Part shown: piece after piece, positions 63,470 through 64,000 of the stretch | How positions within the stretch are numbered: the first letter of the stretch is position 1 | Layout of the letters: each line of letters starts with the position of its first letter | From: Ascarosepion bandense | Taxonomy: Eukaryota; Mollusca; Cephalopoda; Sepiida; Sepiidae | Length of the DNA: 64,000 bases | Assembly (NCBI GenBank): GCA_037127315.1 | Contig: JBBBDQ010000347.1 | Location: 2,453,501 to 2,517,500, forward strand | Direction: 5' to 3' | The notes under the pieces: generated by a model | What the model saw: only the letters and a program-made list of their open reading frames with translations | Told to the model about the DNA's origin: nothing | The model's database searches: none | Position numbers and translations under genes: made by a program

Positions 63470-64000
63470 CAAACGGATAAAGTTGTTAGGAAATAAAGAA
63501 AAGTATGTGAGATCTAATGAAAATATATTTTTTGAATTGTCTACTTCCAATCAATCAGAGATATATAAAAGACAAAATAAGTCGTAGATAATTATCAGAA
63601 ACATTTTGTGAAAAAAATTCATGCCAGTTAACCAAACACTCACAGTTGATGCAATTATTTCAGTCAATTTGTTCTAAAGATTAGATCAATAAAAGGGACG
63701 TATAATTGAATTAGAAAATCTGTCTTCTCAAAAATTAAGATATCTTTGTGTGTGTAAAGATACAATATAAACCTCAAATACCATTCTAGCAAAGCAAGAA
63801 AAGTGCTATTTATATTCTCAATCGAGTCGGCGTGCACTAGAAACTAAGAAAAGCCCGTTGAATGCTCACAAATAAAATAAAGGCGGAAATAAATGACACG
63901 TCGAGAAACGAACAGCCGGTATATTCCGTTGTTTATTCAGGGATTCGTTTGCACGGTTTCCCTTGTAGCATTCTCTACCGGCTTTTTTTGTTTCTTGTCA
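63470..64000. other. No recognisable feature
   Basis: AT-rich to the window end, with a GC-richer final 100 bp (AGCCGGTATATTCCGTTG and inverse-like ACCGGCTTTTTTTG). Confidence 0.4.

Overview
The window reads as repeat-dense, AT-rich nuclear DNA of an invertebrate animal. There is no bacterial gene organisation, no operon and no convincing host exon. Almost every recognisable segment is a transposable element, a tandem repeat or a microsatellite. The mix (long TA/TG microsatellites, tRNA-derived SINEs, RTE-like and jockey/CR1-like LINEs, many mariner and Tc1 relics) suits a mollusc, perhaps a cephalopod. That placement is a guess from general character, not a proof.

Layout. 1-4.2 kb: two minus-strand relics of one LINE family (here LINE-J) and an inverted SINE pair. 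4.3-7.1 kb: a 1.4-kb T/C-rich tract and microsatellites. 7.6-15.2 kb: RTE-like LINE pieces, a Tc1 element with another repeat inside it, a 5S-rRNA-like SINE, a fold-back repeat split at its centre by an RTE copy, and a MITE. 15.7-21.7 kb: TA/TG tracts, an internally deleted mariner and a tRNA-Leu-headed SINE. 22.1-23.8 kb: a 0.9-kb minisatellite next to a 147-148-bp satellite made from LINE-J coding sequence. 24.5-28.6 kb: mariner and RTE pieces. 30.4-36.8 kb and 40.3-40.7 kb: arrays of LINE-J 5'-end monomers that end in the LINE-J 3' tail, plus a mariner and tandem SINE tails. 44.05-47.64 kb: a nearly complete LINE-J element with an intact 484-codon reverse transcriptase frame. 48.7-51.3 kb: RTE and LINE relics and a paralogous TATA-containing repeat. 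53.2-54.8 kb: a full-length but dead Tc1 element. 56.3-59.5 kb: mariner relics carrying SINE and RTE insertions. 59.9-63.5 kb: SINE-tail tandem repeats and a tandemly duplicated RTE piece.

How the parts relate. LINE-J (44.05-47.64 kb) explains the most unusual structures. Its 5' sequence is the monomer of four arrays (1, 2-3, 5 and 9 copies), each finished by the LINE-J 3' terminus and an A-rich tail. This looks like a non-autonomous retroposon family that parasitises LINE-J. SINE-A occurs as monomers, as a head-to-head inverted dimer with its own target-site duplication, and as tandemly repeated tails. Two mariner copies share one internal-deletion breakpoint, which points to a second non-autonomous family. 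All family names (LINE-J, SINE-A and so on) are labels for this report only.
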